DNA of 64,000 nucleotides from Paraglaciecola sp. MB-3u-78 (GCF_002835935.1 NZ_PJCF01000003.1:186001-250000); one strand, 5' to 3'. Numbered from the stretch's first letter, positions 46,107-55,259 are shown. Notes: generated by a model not told the origin, from the letters alone. Made by a program: numbers and translations.

Positions 46107-47651
46107 GTAACTACTCAGCGGGTATAAAGATATTAGGCAGCATGCCATTTAATAATAACGTTAATGCCGTGGACCCACTGATCCCTTGTTTTTTGCAGCT
46201 CGACAGATAGCTACGTAATCCAAAAAACATTTTGGCTCCGTTAGCACTTCTAAAACATCCCGATATCTTTTGTTGAACCTTTGCCATCCTCAAATCATTT
46301 TCGCCCTGATTATTAGTGAATGGCACTGCCTCATCCGTCATGAATCTAAGTACATCGCTTTCATAGTTTTGTAATCGCTCAAGTAGGTTACGTGATTGAG
46401 TTCTTTTAGGCCGTCCTCGCTTACCTTTCACTGGTATCGGCGCAGGACTTTCTTTTTCTCCTGCCTTTAAAATCGCTTGATAGTGACGTCGCAAGGTGTC
46501 TTGTCTTTCAACACTGAGTAACCCGCCAGCCTTATCTACCTCTTGATTGAGCTTAACTAAAAACACCCGTATTTCCTCAGCCCAAGCTTGATTATCTTGC
46601 TCATACGCTCGAGTTAATTCTCGCAGGTGATGCGCATTGCATAATGAATGTAGGCACTCATAACGATAATAAGGTTTCCAATGGTCATGGCACATCACAC
46701 CGTTGAACTGGGGTAATATGTCAATCTCATCCATGGCATCATGGCCTCGTTTTTCATGGGCTGATAAATACGTCCAATCCAGAGACGAAGCGTTATGTAG
46801 CCATTGTCTTTTTCCGTTGATATTGATGCCAGTTTCATCGGTATGTAATGTCTTTTCTTTTCTCAAGTTCGCTTTGATAATATCTAATGCTTGCGTCTCT
46901 TCCAGTTTGGTAAAAGCGGTATTGATAAAGTTGAAAAGACTGCCGCTGCTCAAAGGTATATTAAGCTGGTCAGTGAAATACTCACGAATGCGCTCATAAG
47001 GCAGTAATTGATATTGGGACAGGTAAACCGCATGAGCTTTTAACCCAATACCATATTGAATACGGCTATTAACGTCTTGGGGAAATGGGGCAACGAAGCG
47101 TTGACCTAACTCATTCTCAAGTATTTGTGCGCGATATTCAGTGACGACACGCTTAAACTCAATATCGACCACTTGCCGCACCTCTTCACCCATATCAGTA
47201 TAGTTACCGGGCGGTAAAAGTGTGCTATCAACGATTAATTTATGTGTGATGTCAGGGTTGTCATCAAGTGGTAGCGTTGTGCCTTTATGCCCCTTTTGTC
47301 CACCTGATTTTTTAGTACTGTTGCCTTTTGAATTTTTCTTTCTATTTTGATCGGACGAGGGCGGTATACTGCTGTTATTACTGTTAAGCCCAAGCCGTTG
47401 ACAGAGTAACGTGACAATAAGAAGCAATAAATCCATAGCAGTACGCATTGAAGGTGACAATGTATTGTCCGCTTCAATTTGTGCTTTAATGTTATTGATA
47501 TTCGACTCAATATCAATGCCGCTTACTTTCATTTAGCCACGTAATTATCGAAATAAAACAGTATAATAACGCTTAGAAATGATCAAGCAAGTCGATCATT
47601 TTTTAATTTTTGATCGTTAAAAATAAACTAGATTATGTGCTGAGTAGTTAC
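46107..47651. mobile_element. IS66-family insertion sequence, intact, with 8-bp target duplication
   Basis: The ends are inverted: GTAACTACTCAGC at 46107-46119 and GCTGAGTAGTTAC at 47639-47651. Directly outside lies GAATTATC on both sides (46099-46106 and 47652-47659), the 8-bp duplication expected for IS66. The element has only the transposase gene and no tnpA/tnpB accessory genes. The perfect duplication implies a fairly recent insertion. Confidence 0.93.
46111..47532 (-). CDS. IS66-family transposase
   Basis: The 473-residue protein is full length. It has an N-terminal coiled coil, the linker SNNSSIPPSSDQNRKK, a zinc-like or basic stretch KKSGGQKGHKG, and the DDE domain with HTDETG, FNGVMCHDHWKPYY and NNQGENDLRMAKVQQKISG. 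It cuts and joins the element ends. Confidence 0.95.
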   Translation of the reverse strand: MKVSGIDIESNINNIKAQIEADNTLSPSMRTAMDLLLLIVTLLCQRLGLNSNNSSIPPSSDQNRKKNSKGNSTKKSGGQKGHKGTTLPLDDNPDITHKLIVDSTLLPPGNYTDMGEEVRQVVDIEFKRVVTEYRAQILENELGQRFVAPFPQDVNSRIQYGIGLKAHAVYLSQYQLLPYERIREYFTDQLNIPLSSGSLFNFINTAFTKLEETQALDIIKANLRKEKTLHTDETGININGKRQWLHNASSLDWTYLSAHEKRGHDAMDEIDILPQFNGVMCHDHWKPYYRYECLHSLCNAHHLRELTRAYEQDNQAWAEEIRVFLVKLNQEVDKAGGLLSVERQDTLRRHYQAILKAGEKESPAPIPVKGKRGRPKRTQSRNLLERLQNYESDVLRFMTDEAVPFTNNQGENDLRMAKVQQKISGCFRSANGAKMFFGLRSYLSSCKKQGISGSTALTLLLNGMLPNIFIPAE

Positions 47652-47760
47652 GAATTATCAAGGATGTCTTCGTAAATACGTTATGAAGAGTTGATAAATG
47701 GGGGTTAAAAAACAAACATGTATATACAAAGTGTATCAAGGGGGCAGGGTGGAATGACAC

Positions 47761-47865
47761 TTACTTAAGCTTTTTAGGGTGGCCATTTTCTCTTATTGCT
47801 TCTCTTGATTCTGCTCTAGGTTCTATGCGGCCGGGCCTTTTTCCAACCTGTAGCTGGGCTATGAG
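47761..47865 (-). pseudogene. IS4-type transposase C-terminal remnant
   Basis: About 33 residues remain: AQLQVGKRPGRIEPRAESRE then AIRENGHPKKLK-stop. The VGxRPGRxEPR text is typical of the C-terminus of IS4-family transposases. Nothing upstream continues it. Confidence 0.5.
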
Positions 47866-48133
47866 AGTAAATTGCTCACCCAAATTTGGGTGAGCAAAAA
47901 ACAAACAGGATAGCCTTGATATCTCTTCTTAAATAGGTTGCCTACATTCTAATCGGCGAAGTCGATAATCTACACGCTCCCGACGTGGATAAACTCAATT
48001 TACGTCCTGTAAATTGCCCTACGAAATTCACCAGATAATTGGCGAACATACATGCGAGGGTACATCAAAAGACAAGAGCATCGGCCGCGCGGCGGGCGCA
48101 TTACCGATTAAGAGTTTTGAATGGCTTCGCTAA

Positions 48134-48192
48134 AATTAACGTGCGTGTCCTGTTAATTATGGCCAATAATTATCGTGCGTGTCCTGTTAATT
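48134..48192. repeat. 25-base hairpin repeat, copies 3 and 4
   Basis: Two copies in direct orientation at 48134-48158 (AATTAAC...GTTAATT) and 48168-48192 (AATTATC...GTTAATT), nine bases apart. Confidence 0.75.
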
Positions 48193-48414
48193 ACAAAAGC
48201 ATCCTAAAAATGAAATTGTTCCAGAGTTTAAGTTATATGATTTTTCAAAATGGTAGCTCTGGAAAAACTAACCCATAACAAGTTGGTTCGCTACCTGCTG
48301 CGATTGCTTACACGCCACTCTTTCCTGGCTCTGTTACAAATACTTACCTTGCACCCGCATTAATAAAATATTCAAAACCGGTGTTATTGTGATTGTCCCG
48401 ATAGAGGTTCTTTA

Positions 48415-48494
48415 AAAGTCGTATTAATCAAGCAACTTGACCCCTAATTCTTCGAAAGTCGTATTAATCAAGCAACTTGACCCCTAATTCTTCG
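48415..48494. repeat. 40-base perfect tandem repeat
   Basis: 48415-48454 and 48455-48494 are identical, each starting AAAGTCGTATTAATCAAG. No coding role is visible. Confidence 0.9.
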
Positions 48495-48567
48495 TCAAAA
48501 TTAACGTGTGTGTGTCCCGATAAAGGTTAGAGTTACCAGCGAAGATATTCAGTAGCCTGTTGCCAAC

Positions 48568-48592
48568 AATTAATATGCGTGTCCTGTTAATT
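48568..48592. repeat. 25-base hairpin repeat, copy 5
   Basis: AATTAATA...TGTTAATT, preceded by CAGTAGCCTGTTGCCAAC exactly as at copy 1 (43741-43758). It lies just before the ROCO gene. Confidence 0.7.
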
Positions 48593-48615
48593 TAATAAAT
48601 TGACTCTTTATTGAG

Positions 48616-50031
48616 TTGCTTCAAGTTCTACAAAAGGGTTTACTTGTGGCAACAAGACTGAGAAACCCAAGACTCTTTCATATAGGGAAATTGAAGTTCA
48701 TGAAATTAACTGAAAAAAAAGTGCGCCATAGACGTAAGCAAATCGACACAACGCTTCCCAAAATAAAAGATAAATTCTTACCGCTTGTAACTGGTGCAAA
48801 ACAATTAGACAAAATCGAATTCAGACCTTTTTTACATCATGAAGAATCTAATTTTTATTCTGTTAATGAAGACGGTGAACTTATTAGTTTATGGCTTGAG
48901 CAACAGCCTAATATTGAATGGTTATTGCTTGAGGAGTGCCGAAATCTTGAATCCCTTCGCGTTATAAGCTCAAAGCTTTCAGAGATTCCTGAATTTATAT
49001 TCCACATGCCTTTATTAAAGGCATTGAATTTTTCACATAATCAACTGAAAAAAATCCCTGACTCTATATCTCAGTTATCTTTATTAGAACGTTTGGATTA
49101 TTCAGATAATCAACTTACTAATATCCCTGAAACAATGTCACAGTTAGTTGAATTAAAAGAATTAGTATTGCGGAATAATGAATTTAAGGTATTTCCAAAC
49201 ATAATTTTCGAATTGGTCTCAATTACACATTTGAGTTTAGATTGTAATAATCTCACTACAATACCTAGCCGTATAGCTAAGTTAACTAAACTGAAATTCT
49301 TGAGTTTGACTGATAACTCTCTCAGCAAACTTCCTGTTACCATCAAAAAATGTCAACGTATTGAAGAGTTAGTTTTAAATGAAAATAAATTTACAGAACT
49401 CCCCGATATAGTTTGTCAATTGAAGTCACTGAAAGGTTTATATATTGCGCAGAACCAACTTATCCAAATACCTGATTCTATTAAACAATTAACTGGCTTA
49501 AATATCTTAATTCTAAACGGTAATCAGTTGGATATTCTTCCCGATAATATTAAAAAGTTGGTATCGCTAAGATTCTTACTTCTAGACAATAATCAATTGA
49601 CAAGCTTACCTAATTCTATTGGGGAATTGAAACAATTGAGAATGTTAGAAATAGGGAATAATAAGCTTACTTCAGTGCCCGAAAGTATTAAGCAATTAAA
49701 ATTATTGGAGCAATTGTCTCTAATAGATAACCCACTCCAGTTTCCGGATCCGTTGTTTCATGAGTTGACACCTCAAGAGAAAATCCAGACTCTTATCGCG
49801 ATCCAAAATAGTATTTTAAAACCACTTAAACAGGCAAAAATTTTAGTGGTGGGTGATGAGAGGGTCGGCAAGACATCTGTTATTAATCGTTTACTTGGAA
49901 ATTCACACAATGTTAATCAAACAACTACACAAGGTATCGATATATCAGAGCTCGATTTTGGAGACTTTACAGCTAATATTTGGGATTTTGCAGGGCAAGA
50001 ACTCACTCATCAAACACATCAGTTTTTTTAA
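48616..50031 (+). CDS. ROCO GTPase, N-terminal part: leucine-rich repeats and start of Roc domain
   Basis: The 471-residue frame contains about a dozen leucine-rich repeats of 23 residues (residues about 95-385, e.g. LERLDYSDNQLTNIPETMSQ) and then the first half of a Roc GTPase: P-loop GDERVGKTS (about 413) and switch II DFAGQE (about 457). It stops right after HQTHQFF in a run of seven T. Reading on in the -1 frame gives LTERSLYVYVLDAQ, the rest of the Roc domain, at 50032. Starts at TTG 48616, GTG 48646 or ATG 48700 are possible; the last gives MKLTEKKVRHRRKQ. Confidence 0.88.
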   Translation: MLQVLQKGLLVATRLRNPRLFHIGKLKFMKLTEKKVRHRRKQIDTTLPKIKDKFLPLVTGAKQLDKIEFRPFLHHEESNFYSVNEDGELISLWLEQQPNIEWLLLEECRNLESLRVISSKLSEIPEFIFHMPLLKALNFSHNQLKKIPDSISQLSLLERLDYSDNQLTNIPETMSQLVELKELVLRNNEFKVFPNIIFELVSITHLSLDCNNLTTIPSRIAKLTKLKFLSLTDNSLSKLPVTIKKCQRIEELVLNENKFTELPDIVCQLKSLKGLYIAQNQLIQIPDSIKQLTGLNILILNGNQLDILPDNIKKLVSLRFLLLDNNQLTSLPNSIGELKQLRMLEIGNNKLTSVPESIKQLKLLEQLSLIDNPLQFPDPLFHELTPQEKIQTLIAIQNSILKPLKQAKILVVGDERVGKTSVINRLLGNSHNVNQTTTQGIDISELDFGDFTANIWDFAGQELTHQTHQFF

Positions 50032-51866
50032 CCGAACGCAGTCTATATGTTTATGTATTAGATGCTCAGAAAGAAGATAACCAAGCTCGTGATTTACATT
50101 GGCTAAATACGATTAAGAGTTATAGTGCAAATTCCCCAATTATAGTAGTTGTAAATCATACGGATCAAAACCTTAACTATCGTTTTGACATGCAACGCTA
50201 TAATGATGATTTTCAGATTGTAGATGTGCTTTATACGAGTGCCTGCAATTTAAATACTCTTAGCGAACAAGCGAAAAACCATTTAGGGGAATCGATAGAT
50301 AAACTTCGAAATGCCATTACGATACAATTGCCAAGATTACCCGGAATTGACCGTGGACTTCCTGAAAGCTGGCACCAAATCAAAAATGCAATGGAAGGTT
50401 ACAAGCAAACACAAAATGTGATTGAAAAAGATGTATATGAATCGGAGTGCCAAAAAGCTGGAATATCGGCAAAGCCACTTCAAACTGCATTGCTTAAAAT
50501 ACTTAATAGTATAGGGACTGTAGTCGCCTACCCAAATGATTTTCGTTTAAAACTGACCCAAATACTAAAGCCAGAATGGGTAACTACCGCCGTATATAAA
50601 ATTGTTCGGAGCGTATCAGATAATCCAGGAATTTATTCAGAGCAGGCAATCGGTGAAGTACTGAATGGCGAATATAGTCATACTCACCAACAATGGCTGG
50701 TAGACCTGTTGATTAAGTTTGAATTGGGTTTCCGTTTACCAGAAAAAAATGACCTTCTTATTCCTATGCGGTTACGTTCTGATATGCCCGTTTTCGCAAA
50801 ACCTTTATACCAAAAAGGTCTTAATATTAGGTTTAATTATCATCGCCAAGGATTGTTAAAGTTTAACGTTTTACCGCAACTAATCGTGCGGATGCATGAT
50901 TATGTTGATCAAAAAACTAGCAGGTACTGGCGTCACGGAATGTTTGTTTGCCTAAACGACTGCCACGGAGTGATCATTGCTGATGAGCCTAAACAAAGTA
51001 TTGAAATATTCCTCACTCAACGAAATGAAAATGCCCGAACCTTACTACAGTGGATACGTTCTAACCTTGCTAAGGTAGAAGAGTCACAAACTAAAGCTAG
51101 CCGAGATAATAACTTACCTTATTTGGAAGAAATTGCTTTATTTAATGAGAGTTATTCTGAAGTTGTTGGATATACCAATTACCAACGAATAGAAAGAGCA
51201 TATGAAAAAGGAAGGGAAACTATAAATTTGGAAATAAAAGATTCAAAAACAGGAGATGCTGACGATAAAGATTTCAATGTCGCGGAGTTGCTTGGTTTAT
51301 ATAAAGATAAAGATGAAAAGAAATTTGAACCAATCAATTTCACAAAATTTTTAATCAACGTTTTACTTAACTTAACCGAACTTCGTGCCAAGATTATTGA
51401 TGAGCAAGAAGATGATATTAATGATCGGTTGCGCGAATCTTTGCGCTCGGGTGGTTTTAGTATTGCTGATCAATCTCGAGGAGGTTTCAGTGGGTCGGGG
51501 AAAGGAGTCGGTGAAAGAGATTTGGTCGTGCGGGATCAGTTCGGACAGCAAGCCAGTATTATAGAGGCCATGATACTGAAAAGTGCAGTAAAAGACACCA
51601 TCCAAAACCACTATCAAAAGGTGGTGAATCACTACAATACACAGGGTAACCCATATGATTTTTTAGTTACCTACGCTAAAGTTAAAAATTTTGAAGGTTT
51701 GTGGAAAAGGTACCAGGTTAATATCAAGAATATTGATGATATAACTGATAGCTTTACTGATAAACTAAGTATTAAAGTAGGCTCTACAACTGTAGATATT
51801 GATGATTCAGACCATAAGCGAAAGATCATCCATATTTTAGTAAATTTTGGGGTGAAACCAGAGTGA
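49980..51866 (+). CDS. ROCO GTPase, second part: rest of Roc, COR and C-terminal domain
   Basis: From about 50030 this frame continues the Roc domain (LYVYVLDAQKEDNQARDLHW; NHTD for the base-recognition motif) and then the COR dimerisation domain (LPGIDRGLPESWHQIKNAME; GTVVAYPNDFRLKLTQILKP). The C-terminal 200 residues include KGVGERDLVVRDQFGQQAS and a helical end. If translated with the preceding frame by one -1 slip or one extra T, the product is a complete LRR-Roc-COR protein of about 1080 residues. If initiated alone (ATG 49980), it would lack a P-loop. Confidence 0.85.
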   Translation: MGFCRARTHSSNTSVFLTERSLYVYVLDAQKEDNQARDLHWLNTIKSYSANSPIIVVVNHTDQNLNYRFDMQRYNDDFQIVDVLYTSACNLNTLSEQAKNHLGESIDKLRNAITIQLPRLPGIDRGLPESWHQIKNAMEGYKQTQNVIEKDVYESECQKAGISAKPLQTALLKILNSIGTVVAYPNDFRLKLTQILKPEWVTTAVYKIVRSVSDNPGIYSEQAIGEVLNGEYSHTHQQWLVDLLIKFELGFRLPEKNDLLIPMRLRSDMPVFAKPLYQKGLNIRFNYHRQGLLKFNVLPQLIVRMHDYVDQKTSRYWRHGMFVCLNDCHGVIIADEPKQSIEIFLTQRNENARTLLQWIRSNLAKVEESQTKASRDNNLPYLEEIALFNESYSEVVGYTNYQRIERAYEKGRETINLEIKDSKTGDADDKDFNVAELLGLYKDKDEKKFEPINFTKFLINVLLNLTELRAKIIDEQEDDINDRLRESLRSGGFSIADQSRGGFSGSGKGVGERDLVVRDQFGQQASIIEAMILKSAVKDTIQNHYQKVVNHYNTQGNPYDFLVTYAKVKNFEGLWKRYQVNIKNIDDITDSFTDKLSIKVGSTTVDIDDSDHKRKIIHILVNFGVKPE

Positions 51867-52385
51867 ACGAATTTGAGCTACCGCAGCATTTGTGTGTTGT
51901 AACATAAATCGGATTTTAGTCGGCAAAGCCGATGCTCTTGACCTACCCTCGACTCAAAGCTCGCCACTTTTCTACTCATTTTTGTAGGTCAATCGCCATG
52001 GAAAGGCGATTGAGTAATAGCTCGTCGGGAACGAATTATTACGACCTGCAAAAATGAGTAGAAAAGTGGAAGAAGAGCTTTGCCCTCGAGCGGACCTTTT
52101 TGTTTACTTTTTGTGACTGTAGTCAAAAAGTAAATCATTCAGAAGGGATTCTGTGTGAAAAAAGCCATGGATGGCAGTAAGCGTAAGCGCATGCTTTTAA
52201 ACTCCTATCAAGGCATGAATCGCCGAACAATCTACCCAATCCCCCCTAAATAACTGAAAAACAAACTTTTTACTGGCTATAAGCCAAATAAATCTTGTAC
52301 AAAAAGCCCAGTTTATATACAATCCGCGCCGCTTAAAACAGTCACTACTTTTAGTTCCTTGTCTCTATATAGCTTGACTGTGCTA
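51867..52385. other. Repeat-bearing gap before the ribosomal protein operon
   Basis: 51914-51965 carries, inverted, the CGATGCT...TACCCTCGACTCAA repeat seen at 44.83 and 48.05 kb. TTTACTTTTTG/CAAAAAGTAAA (52103-52134) is a perfect 11-base hairpin. The last 80 bases contain the rpsF promoter region, whose boxes I could not fix. Confidence 0.5.
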
Positions 52386-52415
52386 TCGAGGCTACAACCG
52401 TGAGGAGCAACATAT
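52386..52415 (+). promoter_or_regulatory. Possible rpsF leader (S6:S18 binding) segment
   Basis: The leader GAGGCTACAACCGTGAGGAGC contains the CCG expected in the S6:S18 autoregulatory element and a strong ribosome site (GAGGAG). The fold was not computed, so this is a weak call. Confidence 0.3.
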
Positions 52416-52880
52416 ATGCGTCATTATGAAATCGTATTTATGGTTCACCCTGACCAGAGTGAACAAGTTCCAGGTATGATCGAGCGTTATACTGGAATTC
52501 TTACCCAAGATGGCGGCACTATCCACCGCTTGGAAGATTGGGGCCGTCGTCAATTGGCTTACCCAATCAATAAACTTCATAAAGCACACTATGTTTTAGT
52601 AAACGTTGAAGCGACTGCTGAAGCTGTTGAAGAGCTAGAAACTGCTTTCCGTTTTAATGATGTTGTTCTGCGTAACCTAGTTATGCGTACCAAAGATGCT
52701 GTTACTGAACAGTCTCCTATGGCTAAAGAAGAACGTCGTGAAAAGCGTGATGAAAAACCTTTTGAAAAGTCTGCTGAGAAGCCGGCCGAAAAGCCTGCTG
52801 AGAAGTCGGCCGAAAAGCCTGCTGTTGCTGCCGTTGAAGAAACAGCCGCTCCAGCTCCTGTAGAAGAAGGGGATAAATAA
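52416..52880 (+). CDS. rpsF: 30S ribosomal protein S6
   Basis: The 154-residue protein has the S6 core ([40 protein letters not shown]). After residue 110 it carries a low-complexity tail of repeated [13 protein letters not shown] units and [14 protein letters not shown], longer and more repetitive than in Escherichia coli (135 residues). Its stop overlaps the rpsR start by one base. Confidence 0.98.
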   Translation: MRHYEIVFMVHPDQSEQVPGMIERYTGILTQDGGTIHRLEDWGRRQLAYPINKLHKAHYVLVNVEATAEAVEELETAFRFNDVVLRNLVMRTKDAVTEQSPMAKEERREKRDEKPFEKSAEKPAEKPAEKSAEKPAVAAVEETAAPAPVEEGDK

Positions 52881-53107
52881 TGGCTCGTTTTTTTAGACGT
52901 CGTAAGTTCTGTCGTTTTTCTGCTGATGATGCTCCTGCGATAGATTTTAAAGATATCGCTATGTTGAAAAATTACATCACTGAAAGTGGTAAAATTGTAC
53001 CTAGCCGTATCACTGGGACTAGCGCGAAATATCAGCGTCAGTTGTCAACTGCAATTAAGCGTGCGCGCTTCTTGGCGTTGCTTCCATATACTGATTCTCA
53101 CAAGTAA
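52880..53107 (+). CDS. rpsR: 30S ribosomal protein S18
   Basis: The 75-residue protein [20 protein letters not shown] is a standard S18, ending TDSHK. It follows rpsF directly; priB, which lies between the two in enterobacteria, is absent. Confidence 0.98.
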   Translation: MARFFRRRKFCRFSADDAPAIDFKDIAMLKNYITESGKIVPSRITGTSAKYQRQLSTAIKRARFLALLPYTDSHK

Positions 53108-53122
53108 TCATAGGTAGCAAAG

Positions 53123-53575
53123 ATGGAAATCATACTATTAGACAAGATCGCTAACCTAGGCGGCTTGGGTGACAAAGTCACTGTAAAATCAGGTTATGGG
53201 CGCAACTTCTTGTTTCCGCAAGGTAAAGCAGTTCCGGCTACTAAAGCTAATATAGAAAAATTTGAACAGCGCCGTGCTGAGTTGGAAGCAAAAATTGCTG
53301 AACAACATGCTGCAGCACAGGCTCGTGCAGATAAAATCACTGCGTTGGGTGAAGTAACTATCGCTTCTCCTGCTGGTGATGAAGGTAAATTGTTTGGTTC
53401 TGTCGGTACACGCGATATAGCTGCTGCAATTACTGCTGCTGGTGTTGAAGTGACAAAATCTGAAGTTAAATTACCTGTTGGTACTTTACGTGAAACTGGC
53501 GAATTCGAAATCGATTTGCAAATTCACTCAGACGTTACTGCCACTATCAAGTTGGTTATAATTCAAGAAGCGTAA
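53123..53575 (+). CDS. rplI: 50S ribosomal protein L9
   Basis: The 150-residue protein [20 protein letters not shown], then [20 protein letters not shown], is a complete L9 with its long central helix. It ends the rpsF-rpsR-rplI operon, and a terminator follows. Confidence 0.98.
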   Translation: MEIILLDKIANLGGLGDKVTVKSGYGRNFLFPQGKAVPATKANIEKFEQRRAELEAKIAEQHAAAQARADKITALGEVTIASPAGDEGKLFGSVGTRDIAAAITAAGVEVTKSEVKLPVGTLRETGEFEIDLQIHSDVTATIKLVIIQEA

Positions 53576-53601
53576 TGGCTACTTGTTTTTGAGCATCTAA
53601 A

Positions 53602-53629
53602 AACACCGCTAACTTAGCGGTGTTTTTTT
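53602..53629 (+). terminator. Rho-independent terminator after rplI
   Basis: AACACCGC-TAACTTA-GCGGTGTT is followed by TTTTT. Confidence 0.9.
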
Positions 53630-53656
53630 ATGTCTATTGTTTGGTGTTTTTAACCG

Positions 53657-53955
53657 TTACTTCGCTTGTTCATAGGCTTCTTTAATCCATTTTATTAGTT
53701 CATTATCAACTTGGTCTAATTCTGTGAGTTGCACTCTATGTGTGCACATTGTGCCGAATGGTCCTGATTTCTCCAGTCTTTCACTGTGAGGTGTGTCATT
53801 CAATTTAAGACCTAAATCGATTCGCTTTTTGGTCGACGGTTGAATAAGCGCGAATTGTCTTGTTTGCTAAATGACTGTTGAGACAATAATAACTTCCACT
53901 GATCCAGTGTTTTACCGGTTTTCTGTAGTAAATTTTGTTCCATAACTTGGCTCAT
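53657..53955 (-). pseudogene. DUF4287/DUF5655 protein, broken by deletion/frameshift
   Basis: The start gives MEQNLLQKTGKTLDQWKLLL, the DUF4287 N-terminus. The end gives DLGLKLNDTPHSERLEKSGP, then TMCTHRVQLTELDQVDNELI, the DUF5655 C-terminus, in another frame. The middle of the gene is missing and a TAG falls where the frames meet. Intact relatives have about 180-190 residues. Confidence 0.65.
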
Positions 53956-53958
53956 GTT

Positions 53959-54594
53959 CTAAGTTAATTGATATTTGTTTTGCAGCCGTTTTTGCCATTC
54001 ATGATCAAGGCCTGTGGCATTAGTTGTAAGCTGAACAAAGTGCGATTCAGCCTTACCATGAATCACTTTAAGCATAGTATCTACAGTGACATTTGTATTC
54101 GGTCTTTGCTGCAACAGGAATTTATCATTTAGCGTGATGTCACCGGCCTGCAAAACCCGGTAATACCAGCCGTTGAGTCTATGCTGGCTAATAAATTGAT
54201 TTAAATCAGGTTGTTTCAACTTTGCATCGATTTTCCAACAGGGAATGCGTGGCGAGCTAACTTGTAAAACGCAGCTACCCACTTTGTAGATATCACCAAT
54301 ACACACATTGTGCTCATTCATATCAGTGGCTGACAGGTTTTCGCCAATGGCTCCTGACTTGGCTTTTCTATACAGAAGAGGGTAACGTTTGATGATTTTT
54401 TCATAGCTGCATAAGGCATACTGATGTAAGGCTTTCTCTGGGCCGCCATGGAAACGTTTATCAGCCTGAATGTCGCCTATGATACCTAATTCATCCACAG
54501 ATACTTGTTCTACCGGTTGCTTGTAGATACCCGTTGGACTGCGCTTTTCACCAATGTTAGATAACTTTCCCAAATATAAACCAATGATTTTCAT
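53959..54594 (-). CDS. MOSC-domain protein (YiiM-like)
   Basis: The protein of about 211 residues has the MOSC core (GIIGDIQADKRFHGGPEKAL, then HQYA), the cysteine-containing SSPRIPCWKIDAK and a C-terminal three-helix domain (VDTMLKVIHGK). YiiM-type proteins reduce N-hydroxylated compounds with a molybdenum cofactor. The ATG at 54594 has GAGTG nine bases upstream. Confidence 0.9.
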   Translation of the reverse strand: MKIIGLYLGKLSNIGEKRSPTGIYKQPVEQVSVDELGIIGDIQADKRFHGGPEKALHQYALCSYEKIIKRYPLLYRKAKSGAIGENLSATDMNEHNVCIGDIYKVGSCVLQVSSPRIPCWKIDAKLKQPDLNQFISQHRLNGWYYRVLQAGDITLNDKFLLQQRPNTNVTVDTMLKVIHGKAESHFVQLTTNATGLDHEWQKRLQNKYQLT

Positions 54595-54692
54595 GATTAT
54601 TTTCACTCATTATAATTATTTTTTTGGTGCTTTAAACTTTAATGATCTACTCTGCGACTAATCTTATAACACAACAAGAGTAAGACGTTAGA

Positions 54693-55259
54693 TTGACTAT
54701 CCAAGGAAACGTTGTCGATGCTCAGCATAAGTTTGCCACAAAAAGTGAGTGGGACTTAATAAAAGCTGTGCAGAGCGGAGATAAACAAGCTTATAACCGA
54801 TTGTATCAAGCATACATTGGGCAAGTGTATGGGCTGTGTTATCGACTGACAGGCGAAAAGATGTTGGCTGAGGATGCAGCACAGGAAGTGTTTATTCAGT
54901 TGTGGAGAAAAATTGGCAATTTTAAAGGTGATAGTAAGTTTTCAACTTGGCTGCACACTGTGACCTCTAACATTACGATTTCTTATATACGTAAGCAAAA
55001 AGGTTGGCTGCAAAAGATGTTTAATATTGAGGACTCTGTGGCTATGAATGCGCATGCTGAAGAGTCGAGCAGTAGTGTTGATATCGAAAGTTATGTGGCA
55101 AGACTGCCGGACAGAGCACGGATTGTGTTTGTGCTGCATGCAATTGAGGGCTATCGACACGAAGAAATTGCCACTATGACCGATATGGCAGTGGGCTCGA
55201 GTAAAGCGCAATTTCACCGTGCCAAGCAGTTGTTGAAGGAGTGGATGGCATATGAGTAA
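54693..55259 (+). CDS. ECF-type RNA polymerase sigma factor
   Basis: The 188-residue protein has sigma region 2 (YNRLYQAYIGQVYGLCYRLT, then AEDAAQEVFIQLWRKI) and region 4 (LPDRARIVFVLHAIEGYRHE, EIATMTDMAVGSSKAQFHRA). The start appears to be TTG at 54693, with no good alternative ATG in frame before region 2. It overlaps the next gene by eight bases, the usual sigma/anti-sigma coupling. Confidence 0.92.
   Translation: MTIQGNVVDAQHKFATKSEWDLIKAVQSGDKQAYNRLYQAYIGQVYGLCYRLTGEKMLAEDAAQEVFIQLWRKIGNFKGDSKFSTWLHTVTSNITISYIRKQKGWLQKMFNIEDSVAMNAHAEESSSSVDIESYVARLPDRARIVFVLHAIEGYRHEEIATMTDMAVGSSKAQFHRAKQLLKEWMAYE

Larger units (their letters stand above)
47866..48615. other. Repeat-rich gap upstream of the ROCO gene
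   Basis: The stretch holds three full copies of the 25-base hairpin repeat, a partial one, a 40-base tandem repeat, and a copy of the CGAGGGTA...TCAAAAG...GCATCGGC repeat (48053-48075). I see no gene. Confidence 0.6.

Noticed and set aside
42373-48592. A chromosomal integron cassette array
   Set aside because: Toxin-antitoxin modules in a row are suggestive, but the 25-base repeats do not match the RYYYAAC/GTTRRRY ends of attC sites, gene orientation is mixed, repeats do not follow each gene, and no intI is seen.
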